This document shows positions 26,601 through 34,800 of a stretch of 64,000 nt of DNA, one piece after another. Both the position numbers and the translations under genes were made by a program. Under the pieces are notes generated by a model. It was not told where the DNA came from. It did not search any database and was given only the letters and a program-made list of their open reading frames with translations. The DNA comes from Holophagales bacterium UBA5704 (GTDB lineage: Bacteria; Acidobacteriota; Thermoanaerobaculia; Multivoradales; UBA5704): positions 51,754 to 115,753 of the forward strand of contig DIHE01000036.1 in the NCBI GenBank assembly GCA_002420005.1, given 5' to 3'. Position 1 is the stretch's first letter. Each line of letters starts with the position of its first letter.

Positions 26601-29230
26601 TGCAGACCTACCGTGGCGGGCGAAGCACGCGCGTCGTTTCTCCCGCCTGCACCGCGCGGCTGGCGGCGTTCGGCAGGACGCACGGCGCCACCCTGTTCAT
26701 GACTCTTCTCGCGGCGATCGAGATCCTGCTCCACCGCTACAGCGGGCAGGACGACATCCTGGTCGGCACGCCGGTGGCCGGCCGCCGCACGGTCGAGACG
26801 GAGACTCTGATCGGCTGCTTCCTCAACACGCTGGTCCTGCGCACCGGCCTCGGCGGTCGGCCCGGCTTCCGCGATGTGGTGACGCAGGTGCGGGAGACCG
26901 CCCTCGGCGCCTACTCGCACCAGGACGTTCCTTTCGAGGCTGTCCTCGCCGGGTTGCCGCAGCAGCGCGACCTGTCCCGCACGCCGCTGTTCCAGGTGAT
27001 GGTCAACCTGCTCAACTTCCCCTCCGCCGAGATGCGTTTGCCGGGCCTGGTCCTCGAGCGCCGGGTCGTGGCCGCGCTCCCTTCCAAGTTCGACATGACC
27101 TTCTATTTGAGCGAAGAGGATGGCGGAGTCCGCATGGAGCTGGTCTACAACGCCGACCTGTTCGAGGCCGGGAGGATGGACGAGGCCCTTGCTCAGCTCG
27201 CGGCGCTCCTCGAGCAGGCCCTGGAGCGGCCCGATGAGCCGGCCGGCGCCCTTTCGCTGGTCACTGCAGCCGCACGCGCCCTCCTGCCCGATCCGGCCGC
27301 GGTGCTGCCGGTGGCCTGGATGGGCGCCGTGCACGAGCGTTTCGCCGAACGGGCGCGGTTGCACCCCGCGCGGCCTGCAGTGCGCGATGGCGACGGCACC
27401 TGGAGCTACGGGGACCTGGAGGCGGCCGCCGGCCGCCTGGGTGCCTGGCTGCACGGCTGCGGCGTGAGGCCGGGCGACCGGGTGGCGGTCTACGCCCATC
27501 GCAGCGCTCCCCTCGCTCTCGCCCTGCTCGGCACCCTGAAAGCCGGTGCGGCGTTCACCATCCTCGACCCCTCCTATCCGGCCCTGCGCCTGACCGCCGT
27601 CCTCGCCGCCGTGGCGCCACGGGCCTTCCTCCGCCTGGAGGCGGCGGGCGCGCTCCCCGCCGAAGTCGAGGACTGGCTGCGCGGCGCCGGCTGTCCGGAG
27701 CTCGTTCTGCCCCGCAGCGGCGCGTCCGCGCTGCCGGGACCGGAGGGTCTTCCCGGCGAGGCTCCGGGTGTCTCCATCGGGCCGGATGCCCCGGCCTACG
27801 TGGCCTTCACCTCCGGCTCGACCGGTGTCCCCAAGGGGGTTGTGGGCAGCCACCGTCCCCTCTCCCACTTCATCACCTGGCACGCCGGACGGTTCGCTTT
27901 GACCGAGACCGACCGCTTCAGCCTGCTTGCGGGTCTGGCTCATGATCCGTTGCTGCGCGACATGTTCACCCCGCTCTGCCTGGGGGCTCTGCTCACCGTG
28001 CCGGCGCCGGAGGATCTGGCCCTGCCCGACCGGTTCGCCCGTTGGATGCACCAGGAAGGAGTGACCGTGGCGCACCTCACGCCGGCTCTCGGTGAGCTGC
28101 TGAGCGAGGGCCGCGGAGTCTTGCTGGACGCCCTCCGCCTCGTCTTCTTCGGCGGCGACGTGCTCACCCGCCGGGCTGTCGAGCGGCTGCGCGGGCTCGC
28201 TCCCGGTTGCGCCTGTGCCAGCTACTACGGTGCCACGGAGACGCCCCAGGGCATGGGCGTCCACGAGGTCGAACCGGCGGATCGCGAGCGGATCCCGCTC
28301 GGCCGGGGGATCGACGGGGTCCAGCTCCTGGTGCTCAATGCCGAGGAGGGGCTCGCCGGAGTGGGCGAGCTGGGTGAGATCTGCATCCGTTCTCCCTATC
28401 TCTCCAGCGGCTATCTCGGCGATGAGGAGCTCACCCGCGAGCGCTTCGCCGCCAACCCCTTCACCGGGGCGCCGGGCGACCGTCTCTACCGAACCGGAGA
28501 CCTGGGGCGCTACCTGCCGGACGGCGAGGTCGAGCTCAAGGGACGCCGCGACACGCAGGTCAAGATCCGCGGATTCCGCGTCGAGCTCGGCGAGATCGAG
28601 GCGGTGCTGGCCGCCTTGCCCGGAGTCCGCGAGGTGGCCGTGGTCGCGCGCGATGGCCGCGCGGACAGGCCGGAGGAGGGGGGCGGCGACCTGACGCTGG
28701 TCGCCTTTGTGACGGCGAGCGGCGAGCGGGCGCCGGCGGCGGGCGATCTCCGCACGCATCTCGAGAAACGGCTGCCGTCCTACATGGTGCCGGCCGGATT
28801 CAAGGTGCTCGCGCAGCTGCCGCGCACGAGCAACGGCAAGATCGATCGAGCGGCACTGGCGGCCTTGGGCAGCCCGGTGGAGGAGCGTGAAGGCGGGATG
28901 ATGCCCGGCACGTCTCTGGAAAAGGTGCTCGCCGGCATGATCGGGGAGGTCCTCGGCATCGACCGCGTCGGGCTCCACGACAACTTCTTCGATCTCGGAG
29001 GGCATTCGATGCGCGCCGTCGAGCTGATCGCGCGCCTGCGCGACACCTTCGGGATCGACGTCCCGCTCTTTCATGTCTTCGACGTGCCGACCGTGGCGGG
29101 GCTGGCGAGCGTGCTTCTGGAGTCTCCGGAGTGGGGCCAGACGGTCGAGGAGCTCGCGTCGGCCCTTCTGCAGGTCATGGAGCCCGCGAGCGAACCGATG
29201 GTCGGCGCGGCGCCGACGGAGGCGGGATGA
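20669..29230 (+). CDS. NRPS with fatty-acyl starter: FAAL-ACP-C-A-PCP-C-A-PCP
   Basis: This 2853-residue protein starts the assembly line. An FAAL (about 1-575; YTSGSTAAPKG near 175) activates a fatty acid as acyl-AMP and loads an ACP (GLDSL, Ser638). C1 (HHLVADF, 830-836) would acylate the first amino acid. A1 (about 1150-1660) has the by-eye code D-A-W-F-L-G-H-V-V, one change from the published Leu code. PCP1 Ser is 1704. C2 has HHVVCDG at 1896-1902. A2 (about 2215-2720) has the AHDPLLRD core and code D-P-R-H-F-G-Y-Q-G, whose first five residues match alpha-aminoadipate reductases; its substrate cannot be predicted. PCP2 Ser is 2780. There is no epimerase. It lies 25 bases after the permease, with gggag before the ATG. 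Its stop overlaps the next ATG. Confidence 0.95.
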   Translation: MERRAPVVTDRTIVDVLRMRALRQPDRPIYTYLLDGEVEAGGLTFAELDRRARAIGAALQACTASGDRLLLLLPSNLELVTAFFGCLYAGVVAVPAYPPQSRRHLPRLLSIVEDARPAVVLTSAALLPRLQRLCAGAEGRLATLRWVAGDLLSDDLAADWGAPALVPESLAFLQYTSGSTAAPKGVMVSHGNLIHNEEMIQRAFGQSEDSVVVGWLPLYHDMGLIGNLLQPLFAGARCILMSPMAFLQRPARWLEAVARYRATTSGGPNFAYELCVRRVGEEARSELDLSSWQVAFSGAEPVRAATLERFIAAFAPCGFRREAFYPCYGLAEATLFVSGGLRNQPPRVEAFAAAALEENRAEPAADGAARRELVSCGRAWMEQQAVIADPVTGIRCVPGRVGEIWISGPSVAMGYWGLPEATERDFRAGLAGEPEAGLFLRTGDLGFVAGGDLFITGRLKDLIVLRGRNHYPQDLELTSERAHPALRTGCVAAFSVEVDGEERLVLACEVEDQTVAAGEIGMAIRQAVAEEHEVRVHEVLLLRAGTIPKTTSGKVQRHACRKGWQDGSLAVLGRSGAVHEEAGAGEPVAGALELQALPPDERLAALIAWLGAEVAGLLEIPVSRVPVEMPLTALGLDSLAAAELGRRLIRSLGVEVSPAALLAGADLAGLAREALEQLGAKGDPAGPRLTAGRPVVEGPLSFGQKALWFLHRLAPEGGVHQGTYHIASAARVRPVLDSGALRRTLEGLVRRHPALRTTFHELDGEPRQRIHSEPRLDLMTADATAWSEAELRRRLEEEAFRPFDLEKGPLLRAGLFRRSAGEDVVLLAVHHLVADFWTLGVLVRELGVLWAEHAQDRPAALAPLPVTYADWVRWQEERIGGAEGERLRRFWESRLADAPPELALPVDRRRSAATGDAGGAVLFRIDSEQTWALRALARSQGATLFTALLALFQALLHRMTGETDILVGSPTSGRSRPEIAGLVGYLANLVVLRCDLDGRQGAPGFAAFLGQVRKTVLEAFEHQDYPFPLLAETLALGREPGRTPLVRAVCVLQKAAAPLARLGAFAVGEPGVRLDLGGLELESLPLDERFAQFELTLRAAELEERIAASFLYCADLFDAATVARLAGHCSALLAAALEAPGRSLGELPLLSPGERHQLVAEWTDTAAPTRYDRRVHELVEAQAQARPEAVAVVQNDLHVTYAVLERRAAELANRLRSLGVRSEVPVGLCAERSPDLVVGALAIWKAGGAYVPLDPAYPPEHLAFAMEDTAMPVLLTQRRLAERIPGDRSRIVLLDDLEGEAPATAPAPPGSPLERAYVIYTSGSTGRPKGVDISQSALLNLLSWHLASYPMVPGDRISQLAGLAFDATVWELWPALAAGAVLHLAGREETRWEPRELRDWLVERQVRVSFLPTPLAEAVLLLEWPRHTALEVLLTGGDRLLARPPAGLPFRLVNHYGPTENTVVATCASVAADGSDAGRPPAIGRPLPNVGALLLDSALQPVPVGVPGELCLGGASLARGYLGWPDLTAEKFVPHPWSGRPGERMYRTGDLVRRRADGALEFLGRIDHQVKIRGFRAEPGEVEAALRAVEGVRDAVVVAQDSPGGRRLIAYVVGEAAANELRQHLRRRLPEPMVPAFFVALPELPLTPNGKIDRRALPEPECAPAEPGGPGTPVEELLAGIWAEVLGLERVGLHDSFFDLGGHSLLATRVLSRLRRVFSVELPVRALFERPTVAELATAVEAARSTGGGPAPPPPVPVPRGGEMPASFAQERLWFLDRMEPGTPTYNMPGTFDLNGRLDVAAFTAALRGVVERHEVLRTVFRQADGKPRQRILPKREIRLPLLDLAALPPASRRGEAERLAAEHSRHRFDLARGPLLAATLVRLGPERHLLLIVVHHVVCDGWSLALFVREIGALYAACTEGQPAPLPELPIQYADFAVWQREVVAVAQQAELAWWLDRLGGEIAPLDLPTDRPRPAVQTYRGGRSTRVVSPACTARLAAFGRTHGATLFMTLLAAIEILLHRYSGQDDILVGTPVAGRRTVETETLIGCFLNTLVLRTGLGGRPGFRDVVTQVRETALGAYSHQDVPFEAVLAGLPQQRDLSRTPLFQVMVNLLNFPSAEMRLPGLVLERRVVAALPSKFDMTFYLSEEDGGVRMELVYNADLFEAGRMDEALAQLAALLEQALERPDEPAGALSLVTAAARALLPDPAAVLPVAWMGAVHERFAERARLHPARPAVRDGDGTWSYGDLEAAAGRLGAWLHGCGVRPGDRVAVYAHRSAPLALALLGTLKAGAAFTILDPSYPALRLTAVLAAVAPRAFLRLEAAGALPAEVEDWLRGAGCPELVLPRSGASALPGPEGLPGEAPGVSIGPDAPAYVAFTSGSTGVPKGVVGSHRPLSHFITWHAGRFALTETDRFSLLAGLAHDPLLRDMFTPLCLGALLTVPAPEDLALPDRFARWMHQEGVTVAHLTPALGELLSEGRGVLLDALRLVFFGGDVLTRRAVERLRGLAPGCACASYYGATETPQGMGVHEVEPADRERIPLGRGIDGVQLLVLNAEEGLAGVGELGEICIRSPYLSSGYLGDEELTRERFAANPFTGAPGDRLYRTGDLGRYLPDGEVELKGRRDTQVKIRGFRVELGEIEAVLAALPGVREVAVVARDGRADRPEEGGGDLTLVAFVTASGERAPAAGDLRTHLEKRLPSYMVPAGFKVLAQLPRTSNGKIDRAALAALGSPVEEREGGMMPGTSLEKVLAGMIGEVLGIDRVGLHDNFFDLGGHSMRAVELIARLRDTFGIDVPLFHVFDVPTVAGLASVLLESPEWGQTVEELASALLQVMEPASEPMVGAAPTEAG

Positions 29231-31803
29231 CCGTGGCATCCACCCGGGGGCCCGGGATGGCGCCGGGCGGGGTCGTGGCGTCGCCGGAGCATCTGGTGGC
29301 GCTGCCCGGCGGCACCTGGGCGGTCTGGCGCACGCTGGTGCTGCGCGGTGCCGGCTTTCCCGCCCGGCTGGTGCTCCGGCTCGCGGCGCCGGCCACCTCC
29401 GAGGCCGCCGACCGGGTCCTCCGGCTCGAAGAGGCGCTGGGGGCGCTGCGTGCCGCCGCCCTCCAGGCGGTCCATGATGCACTGGATGTGCTGCGCCGCG
29501 ACGGCCTCTGGGCCGAGGCGGGGCTCCGCCGGCCGTTGATGAAGGCGATGCAGGCGCTGACGGGTGGAAAGCTGCCGCGAGACGTCGAGGCCCCGTCTTG
29601 TGCTCCCGCCTTCGCAGCCTTGCGTGCCACCCGGGCCAGGCTCGAAGCGGCGCGGGCTGAGCTCGCGAAGATCCATCAGGCCGAGGTCGCTCGCGTTTCG
29701 GGCGAGATCGCAGACATCGCGCAGGAGGACCTTTTCCGGGAGGCCGTGCTCTGGCAAAACCGGCATGCCGTGGAGACCGCCCTCGACGAGCTCGCCGCGC
29801 GTCCGACTGCGCGCACCTCCCGGCGGCGGCAGCACGAGGAGCTGGCCGCGAGCTATTTGCAGCGGTACTGCACGAAAAACGACACCATCGGATTCTTCGG
29901 TCCGGTGTCCTTCTCCGATCTGGTCGACGAGGGAGATCCGGTCTCGGTTCGCTGCGGAGAAAATCTGGTGCAGCAGCGGACGGTCTATTTCGAATCGTGG
30001 TGCATCGACGCGCTGGCCGAAACACTTGGAAGAAACCCCGCGCTCCGCCCCTGGTTGGCGCCGCGCCTCAAGTCGAGCTTCTATCTCGACGGCCAGACCC
30101 TCCACCGCCCCTTTGGAAAACCGGTCGTTCTCCCGGAGGCGCAGGCCTGCCTGATCGCCCGCTGCGACGGTCGCCGGATCGCCCGCGACCTCGCGCGCGA
30201 TCTCGTCGCCGATCGTGCGGTACCGCTCGCCACGGACGAGGAGGTCTACCGGCTGATCGAGGACCTCTGCAAGAGCCGGGTGCTCATCTGGGCTCTGCAG
30301 GTACCGCACACCCTGCATCCGGATCGGCGGATGGCTGAGATCTTCGCCGGTATCGAGCCCGAGCCTTTGCGGGTCGCGGTGATGGCGGCCCTGGAGGAGC
30401 TCCAGCGCGCCCGTGACCGCGTGGCACTCGCGGCGGGAGACCCTCCCGCCCTCGACGCGGCCCTGCGCGGCCTGGAGAGCACGTTCACGCGGCTGACCGG
30501 CGCGGCGGCCCGCCACCGCCCGGGGCAAACCTACGCCGCCCGGGGGCTGGTCTACGAGGACTGCCGGCGCAATATCGAGGTCGTGTTCGGCCCGGAGCTG
30601 ACGCAGCGCATGGGTCCGCCGCTCACCCTCATGCTGCGCAGCGCCCGATGGCTCGCGGGCGAGCTGGCCCGCCGGCTCGACGCAGAGCTGCGTGCGTTGC
30701 ATGCGCAGCTCCGCCGTCACGCCGGCACCGATGCGGTCGATGGATACGCGTTTTTCACCACCGCCCTCTCGGGAGTCTTCTTCCACAAGGAGCGGAAGGG
30801 CACGCTGGCGGCGATCGAGCGCGAGCTCCAGGCCCGCTGGGCGCGGGTGCTGGGGCCGCTGCCGGCGGATGCGCGGCGGGCCCGCTTCTCCGTGCGCGAG
30901 CTGGAGGATCGCTTCGATGCCGCTTTCGGCGACAGCGGACCCGCCTGGACAGTGGCCCACTACTTCAGTCCGGACGTGATGATCGCCGCCGAAAGCGAGG
31001 CCGCCTTTCGCCGTGGCGACTTCGAGGTCGTGCTGGGCGAGGTCCATACGGGGAACACCCTCATCTGGTCCTGCTTCATCTCCCAGCATCCGGCTCCGGA
31101 GCAGATCTCCAGGATCCTCGCGCTGGACATGGATACCAAGACCGTGGTGGTGCCGCAGCTCCTCCAGCAGGCGCCGCGGCGGGTGACTCCCGGTCTGGGG
31201 CTCCCTGCCTGGCACTACTTCCAATTCGCCGATGATCAGCCGGGCGGTCCCGAGGAGAGGCCGCTGCCGGCCGGAGCGCTGGTTGTCGAGGAGGCGGCCG
31301 GCGGGCTGCGGGCCCGCACGCGCGACGGCCGGGTCATCTTCCATCCCATCGACCTCTTCGGCTCCTATCTTTCCGCCGAGTGCTCCGCACTGATCGGCTC
31401 CCTCCTGGAGCCCGCGCGGCACCTGCCGCGGGTGACCTTTGATGACGTGGTCATTTCGCGGGAGCGCTGGTGCTTCGCCGCCGGCGAGCTCGACTTCGCC
31501 GAAGTCCAGGATCCGGAAGAGCGCTTCCTGGCTCTCCGGCGCTGGGCGAAGTCTTGCGGGTTGCCCCGGTTCTGCTTCTTCAAGGTGGAGATCGAGAGGA
31601 AGCCCTGCTATCTCGATTTCGACAGCCCGATCAGCGGCGACATCTTCGCCCGCTTCGTGCGTGCCGCCCGCAAGGCGGGCTCTGCGGTGAAAGTCTCGCT
31701 CTCCGAGATGGCGCCCCGCCTCGACCAGGTCTGGCTGCGCGATGCGGCGGACAATCTGTACACTTGCGAGCTGAGACTCGCGGCGCTGGATCAGGGGGCC
31801 TAG
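29227..31803 (+). CDS. LanB-like (lantibiotic dehydratase N-terminal domain) protein in NRPS operon
   Basis: The 858-residue protein matches the glutamylation domain of class I lantibiotic dehydratases, which transfer Glu from glutamyl-tRNA to Ser/Thr. The conserved core SYLQRYCTKNDTIGFFGPV lies at about 209-227. The C-terminal part (HPIDLFGSYLSA, VISRERWCFAAGELDF, then GLPRFCFFKVEIERKPCYLDF) is typical of the family. The separate elimination domain (SpaB_C type) seems absent, and the length fits the N-terminal domain alone. Relatives of this small size include PEARLs, which add amino acids from aminoacyl-tRNA to peptides. ATG overlaps the upstream NRPS stop by 4 nt, and the next gene starts 2 bases after its stop, leaving no room for a precursor peptide gene there. 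Its role in an NRPS line is unknown. Confidence 0.85.
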   Translation: MTVASTRGPGMAPGGVVASPEHLVALPGGTWAVWRTLVLRGAGFPARLVLRLAAPATSEAADRVLRLEEALGALRAAALQAVHDALDVLRRDGLWAEAGLRRPLMKAMQALTGGKLPRDVEAPSCAPAFAALRATRARLEAARAELAKIHQAEVARVSGEIADIAQEDLFREAVLWQNRHAVETALDELAARPTARTSRRRQHEELAASYLQRYCTKNDTIGFFGPVSFSDLVDEGDPVSVRCGENLVQQRTVYFESWCIDALAETLGRNPALRPWLAPRLKSSFYLDGQTLHRPFGKPVVLPEAQACLIARCDGRRIARDLARDLVADRAVPLATDEEVYRLIEDLCKSRVLIWALQVPHTLHPDRRMAEIFAGIEPEPLRVAVMAALEELQRARDRVALAAGDPPALDAALRGLESTFTRLTGAAARHRPGQTYAARGLVYEDCRRNIEVVFGPELTQRMGPPLTLMLRSARWLAGELARRLDAELRALHAQLRRHAGTDAVDGYAFFTTALSGVFFHKERKGTLAAIERELQARWARVLGPLPADARRARFSVRELEDRFDAAFGDSGPAWTVAHYFSPDVMIAAESEAAFRRGDFEVVLGEVHTGNTLIWSCFISQHPAPEQISRILALDMDTKTVVVPQLLQQAPRRVTPGLGLPAWHYFQFADDQPGGPEERPLPAGALVVEEAAGGLRARTRDGRVIFHPIDLFGSYLSAECSALIGSLLEPARHLPRVTFDDVVISRERWCFAAGELDFAEVQDPEERFLALRRWAKSCGLPRFCFFKVEIERKPCYLDFDSPISGDIFARFVRAARKAGSAVKVSLSEMAPRLDQVWLRDAADNLYTCELRLAALDQGA

Positions 31804-31805
31804 GC

Positions 31806-34800
31806 ATGTCCGGCGCCGCGCACAAGGTCGACGAGGAGCATCTCGCCAGCGTTTTTGCGGAGGTTCTCGGCCGCCCGCAGATCGGCCGCGAGGACGACGT
31901 CTTCGCGCTCGGCGGATCTTCATTTCCCGGCCGCCGCGAGCTGGCGTTTCGCTTGACCGCACGCCTGCGTGAGAGGCTGGGTCTCGACATCCCTCTGGCG
32001 GCCTTGCTCGCCCGTCCCACGGTTGCGCGCCTCGCGGCCTGGATCGGCTCCGCAAGCTCCGCTCCGGTGGTCCCCTCGATCGAACGAGCTGCGTCGCACC
32101 GCGAGCTCCCTCTCTCGTACGGCCAGCGGCGCCTGTGGTTCCTCGACCTGCTCCATCCCGGCTCGACGGCTTTCAACATACCCCTCACCCTCGAGCTGGA
32201 AGGAGCTCTCGACGCCTCCTTCCTGGAGGCGAGCCTGCACACGATCGAGCATCGTCACGAGGCGCTGCGCGCGAGGTTCTCCGCACGCGGGGGACAACCC
32301 TTCCAGTGGGTCGCCCCTGGTGAACGGGCGGCGTTGCCGGTGATCGATCTTTCCTCCCTGCCGCACGAGGGGCGGACGAAGCTGGCGGCGCTGCTTGCCC
32401 AGGAGGAGAGCCGGCTTCCCTTCAACCTGGAGCGCGGCCCGCTGTGGCGCTGCCGCCTTCTGCGCCTCGACGCAACCGTGCACCGGCTGGTGATCGTGCT
32501 CCATCACATCGCCTGCGACGGCTGGTCGATCGAGGTGCTGCTGCGTGAGATCGGAGCCTGCTACGCGGCACTGGCCGCAGGCGGTGCGACACCGGCGCTG
32601 CCCGCCCTGCCCATCCAATACGGCGACTATGTGCTATGGCAGCACCGCCATTTCGACCGGGATGCGCTGGCCGGTCCTCTCGAAGCCTGGGCGCGGCGGC
32701 TCGTTGGCCATACCTCTGTGCTCGACCTCGCGGTCGACCGGACGCCTCCTGCGCTACGCACCGGCGCCGGGGCCTCCATCTCGGTGGAGCTCCCCGCCCC
32801 TCTGCTGGAGGTGGCCAGGGAGCACAGCCGGCGTCAGGGTTCCACGTTGTTCATGACCCTCCTGGCGGTCTTCGAAGTCCTCCTGGCGCGCTACTCCGGC
32901 CGCCGCGAGCTCCTGGTGGGGACGCCGGTCGCCAACCGGCCGCGCACGGAGCTGAAAGGGCTGATCGGCTTCTTCGTCAACACGCTGGCCCTGCCCGCGA
33001 CCGTCGCTCCGGCAGCGTCTTTTCGCACCTTGCTGGCACAGGTTCGCGAGGTGGCGGTTGCCGCGCTCAGCCATCAGGATCTGCCGCTGGAGATGCTCGT
33101 CCAGGAGCTCGCTCCGGATCGCAACCTCTCCGGCCAACCCCTCCTCCAGGCGGCGTTCACGTATCACAACGCGCCGACCGTCCTGCCTGCCATTCCGGGC
33201 CTGGCTCTGCGCCTGGTGGAGGTGGAGTGTGGGGCGATCAGGTTCGATCTCAACTTGGCGGCGCTGGAGGCGCGAGGTGGCTTCCGCGTAGTTCTCGAGT
33301 ACAGCACGGAGCTGTTCTCCCGGGCCGCCGCCCGCCGCCTGGTGGGGCACTTCGCGTCATTGCTCGAAGGCGCCTTGGCAGACCCGGAACGGGCCGTTGA
33401 GGCCCTCCCCCTGCTCACCGAGGCCGAGCGCCACCAGCTCCTGGCCGAGTGGAACGACACGGCGGTGCCGCGGACATGGGGGCTCCTCCTTCACCACCTT
33501 TTCGAGGCCCAGGTGGCACGCACGCCGGCCGCGCCGGCTGCCACCTTTGCGGGAGAGACGCTCAACTACGCCGAGCTCGACGCGCGGGCGAACCGGCTGG
33601 CGCACCGCCTGCGCGGGCTGGGCTGCGGCCCGGAAACCCGGGTGGGCGTGGCCCTCGAACGCACCCTGGACCTGATCGTGGCGCTCCTCGGCGTGCTCAA
33701 GGCCGGGTCCGCTTACGTGCCGCTCGACCCCGACTACCCCCGCGAGCGGCTGGCCTACGTGCTGGAGAACGCGGCTCCGCGTGTGCTGATCACCAAGACG
33801 AACCTGCTCCACGCGCTGCCTCCGGCTCCCGGGACGGTCCTCTGCCTGGATGGCGAGACGGCCGGCGACGACCGGGACGGCTGCGCGATCGACCGGGGCG
33901 GGGGGGCGTCGATCACCGGCGACGACCGTCAGCTCGTCTACGTCCTCTACACCTCGGGCTCGACGGGTCGTCCGAAGGGCGTGGGGATCCATCACGGGGC
34001 CTTGATCAACTTCCTCGACGCGATGCGCCGGACCCCGGGCTTCGCTCCCGGGGAGCGGCTGCTCGCGGTCGCCTCGTTCGCCTTCGACATCACGGCGCTG
34101 GACATCTTTCTCCCCTTGACGACCGGCGGTTGCGTGGAGCTGGCCAGCCGGGAGGAAGCCCTGGACGCCGTCCTCCTGGCGGCCCGGCTCCGCGCATCGG
34201 GAGCCGGGTTGCTGCAGGCGACGCCGACGACGTGGCGGATGCTCCTCGAAACGGGGTGGACCGGCGATCCCGGTCTCCGCGCCCTCTGCGGCGGCGAGGC
34301 TCTCCCGCGCGATCTGGCCGCGTCGCTGGCCGGGCGTGTCGGTGAGCTCTGGAACCTCTATGGCCCCACCGAAACCACGGTCTGGGCGTCGGCCGAGCGC
34401 ATCCGTGCGGACGAGACCGGAGCCATCTCGATCGGCCGTCCGACCGCCGCCGTCCGCTTCCACCTGCTGGACCGGGAGCTGCAGGCGGTTCCTCCCGGGG
34501 TGCCCGGCGAGATCTGGATCGGCGGCGTGGGCCTGGCGCGGGGGTATGTGGGCCGGCCAGACCTGACGGCCGAGCGGTTCCTGCCGGACCCCTTCGCGGC
34601 GGATCTGGGAGAGCCGGGAGGCCGCCTCTACCGGACGGGCGACCTGGCCCGCCACCTGTCCGACGGCCGGCTGGAGCACCTGGGCCGGCTCGATCACCAG
34701 GTCAAGGTCCGGGGGTTCCGCATCGAGCTGGGGGAGATCGAACAGGCTCTCCTGGCTCATCCCGGCGTCGCGCAGGCCGTGGTGGTCGCGCGCTCCGACC

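Noticed and set aside
20429..30025. A very long open frame on the minus strand (about 3200 codons) antisense to the first NRPS and LanB-like gene
   Set aside because: Its protein is low-complexity (Arg/Pro/Gly/Gln-rich) with no motif. It arises because high-GC codon bias in the sense genes removes stops from an antisense frame.
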